Shown piece by piece: positions 62,191 through 64,000 of a stretch of DNA of 64,000 nt. Each line of letters opens with the position of its first letter. Within the stretch, counting starts at the first letter, position 1. The notes under the pieces were generated by a model that saw nothing but the letters and a program-made list of their open reading frames with translations, did no database searches and was not told the DNA's origin. The DNA comes from Scytalidium lignicola (taxonomy: Eukaryota > Ascomycota > Leotiomycetes). The DNA lies in NCBI GenBank assembly GCA_002812745.2, contig NCSJ02000016.1:205375-269374 (forward strand). Direction: 5' to 3'. The position numbers and the translations under genes were made by a program.

Positions 62191-63521
62191 AGTTCTTCGG
62201 TATCTCTAAGCCGAGTTGGGAATACCAGCAGATACTGTTAGAGTGCAAATTCCTGGGTAGGATCCTTTTTTCCTTTTTTTCCCTTCCCTTTCTTCAAAGC
62301 TCTCTGCTTAGGTATCCCGATGTCTTCCCCAGCAGGGCCGACGCCGCATTTAGCTCCAAGAATCTTGAGGCACTGCACTACCTTCATGCACGTTGGGTCT
62401 TTGCTGGGACCGCTTTCACACAATTGAGGGTGGTGCCGTCGTTCCCGTGCATCAAAGGGACCGCCGGACTAGCTGACTGGGCGCGAGAAACTAATGGAAA
62501 GGTTGGAGAGACGATGATCCCCCCAATTGAGCCATGCTGTTCTGTTTTGGGGGGAACCGGTGAGCTCTCCAGCGGCCGCAATTCGTCACGAGGATTGCCG
62601 GGAAACCCTCGAAACCTCGAGAATCGCGTGTTTTCTTGGAGACCATTCCCGGGTTCCTGGTGGAAGGATGGAAAGTCCGGAGAGGGAAAGGCTTACAGTA
62701 GTTGGGTCTCAGAACTCAGCCCTTTGAAGTGCGTACGTACAAAAGCGGTATGGAACAGAATTCCAATACCATAGTTCGCGGTGGGGCAGCCGGAAGAGAT
62801 GTGGAGGTTTGGTGATGGTTTGGTGGTGGGGTACGATTGGTGAAGAAGGTTCGACACCACGATACATGGAAAAGAATGCCCATCGTTTTCGAGCTGGAAA
62901 CCGGTACTAATACTTACAGTAAAAGGATGGCAATCTTCGCAGGGCAGAAACCACGAAGATGGGAAGGGGGGAAAAGAGAGGCACGAGAGGATATGATGGC
63001 AGGATGGGTTGTGCGGGTTCGCTCTCGGTGGTGTTCGACAAACAACTGAGCACCACTTCCCAGCACCAGCAGCTAGAGCACGGTGGTTGGGTGATGGATG
63101 CATGATGATGGTTGGACAATGCGAATTCAAGGCTTTGATTTGGGGTGGTGTATATCAGCGCTGATATAGGTGATGGGGCGTCGCGGGTTGCCATGTTGGT
63201 AATNAAAAAAAAGGTCTTTCTCGACCGACGCAGGCCGTGGAAAAAGAAGTTCGACAAGTCAATGTCTTTGTTCGATCAGGTGGTTTCATCTTTGTACGTA
63301 AAGTGATTAGCGCACTTCCGGAATGGCATCCAGGACGGGGGCCAGGAAGGACGAGAAACCTACAATGGTGGCCTGTAAGATCATGCTCTCCAGGTCTGCA
63401 GCGGCGCCGAGCAATGGAATCTCGGCGGGAGCGGGACAAGAGAATGGAAGCATTGCCCAGTGACTTTTGGACTTTGCACTCTACCAGCGAAGAAAAGGGG
63501 GGCTGTAAGTAGCCGTAGCAG

Positions 63522-63558
63522 CATTCACTCATTCACTCATTCATTTATCCATTCATGG
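63522..63558. repeat. CATTCACT-type tandem repeat
   Basis: CATTCACT repeated twice, then degenerate CATTCA units; non-coding. Confidence 0.85.
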
Positions 63559-64000
63559 CAAATTGCTTCCTGAAACCATGGTGTGTATACCGCCTTTCCG
63601 TGGCTGATCGAGCTCTTTGCGCTCTCTCGATAACTTATATGTCATACGCTGTCATGCTGTCATGCTGTAATGCGGAACAATGCCAAACCATGTTGTTGCG
63701 TGAGATATTCTAGAAGGACCTGATTGATTCGGTGGACGGATTGGGTGTCTTGCTGCCCATTCTTTGATTCGTCCCTGACTGCTGGGAAAGGACATGCTGG
63801 CTTGGGAGAGCCTCTGAGCCACCCAGTTTGGTACTATCGAATATTTCCACTGGCGCAGCTGGAAACTCGTGGGCGTCAATCCGCACCCGGAAAAGAAAGA
63901 AAGAAAGCTTGCTGCAACACACACCAACCTTCGGGCCCGGGGGGGAAGGTCGGACCCAGACTGGCGGATCCCCCCCTTTCGCCAAAAACCTCGCCCCGGC

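Larger units (their letters stand above)
51982..64000. other. 12-kb region without a convincing intact gene
   Basis: From 52 to about 55.1 kb the DNA is strongly AT-rich with no conserved frame. From 55.1 kb to the window end GC rises and simple repeats and GTAC palindromes are frequent. Open frames are short, overlapping on both strands and low complexity (for example 56029-56412, 60901-61512, 61233-61654), so I call no genes. It may be a decayed locus, or the long upstream region of a gene beyond 64000. Ns at 54673, 59994, 60049 and 63204. Confidence 0.5.

Noticed and set aside
55150..63990. Many 60-200 residue open frames
   Set aside because: They overlap on both strands, are low complexity and have no motif or splice context.

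Overview
The window reads as nuclear DNA of a filamentous ascomycete (Pezizomycotina; a leotiomycete is a reasonable guess but is not proven). Support: short GT-AG introns of 47-137 nt with CTAAC/CTGAC-like branch sites, fungal-specific proteins (Sfp1-type zinc finger, Rcf2, DUF7918, Rok1, fungal xylitol dehydrogenase), single-gene transcription units on both strands, and an intron-containing tRNA-Lys. Gene functions were assigned by reading the translations against remembered family motifs; no search was run.

Layout. 1-9.4 kb is gene-poor: the 3' end of an unrecognised gene (1-871), a broken UMP/CMP kinase copy (2571-3344), then about 6 kb of non-coding DNA rich in short GTAC-type palindromes and tandem repeats. 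9.4-50.4 kb is the housekeeping core: sfp1 (-), rcf2 (+), a six-bladed kelch protein (-), dus3 (+), a BAP31/Yet-type ER protein (+), a DUF7918 protein (-), the TFIIA large subunit toa1 (-), a kelch-BTB protein (-), cdc20 (+), a VCX1-type Ca2+/H+ exchanger (+), a 74-residue coiled-coil gene (+), a small orphan ORF (+), tRNA-Lys(UUU) (-), rok1 (-) and xylitol dehydrogenase (+). 50.4-64 kb has no convincing intact gene: a decayed gene remnant near 51.5 kb, then more than 11 kb of AT-rich and later palindrome-rich DNA.

The genes do not form a pathway cluster. They cover transcription (Sfp1, TFIIA), tRNA and rRNA maturation (Dus3, Rok1), the cell cycle (Cdc20), mitochondrial supercomplexes (Rcf2), the ER (BAP31-like), calcium handling (VCX1-like) and pentose use (xylitol dehydrogenase). 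I saw no secondary-metabolite cluster, CRISPR array or intact transposon.

The most interesting observation is that the Ca2+/H+ exchanger appears to need a 3-nt microexon (39496-39498) to keep the family spacing in its first ion-binding helix. Eighteen single Ns, most beside homopolymer runs, seem to be spurious extra bases: in three genes, dropping the N restores the reading frame.
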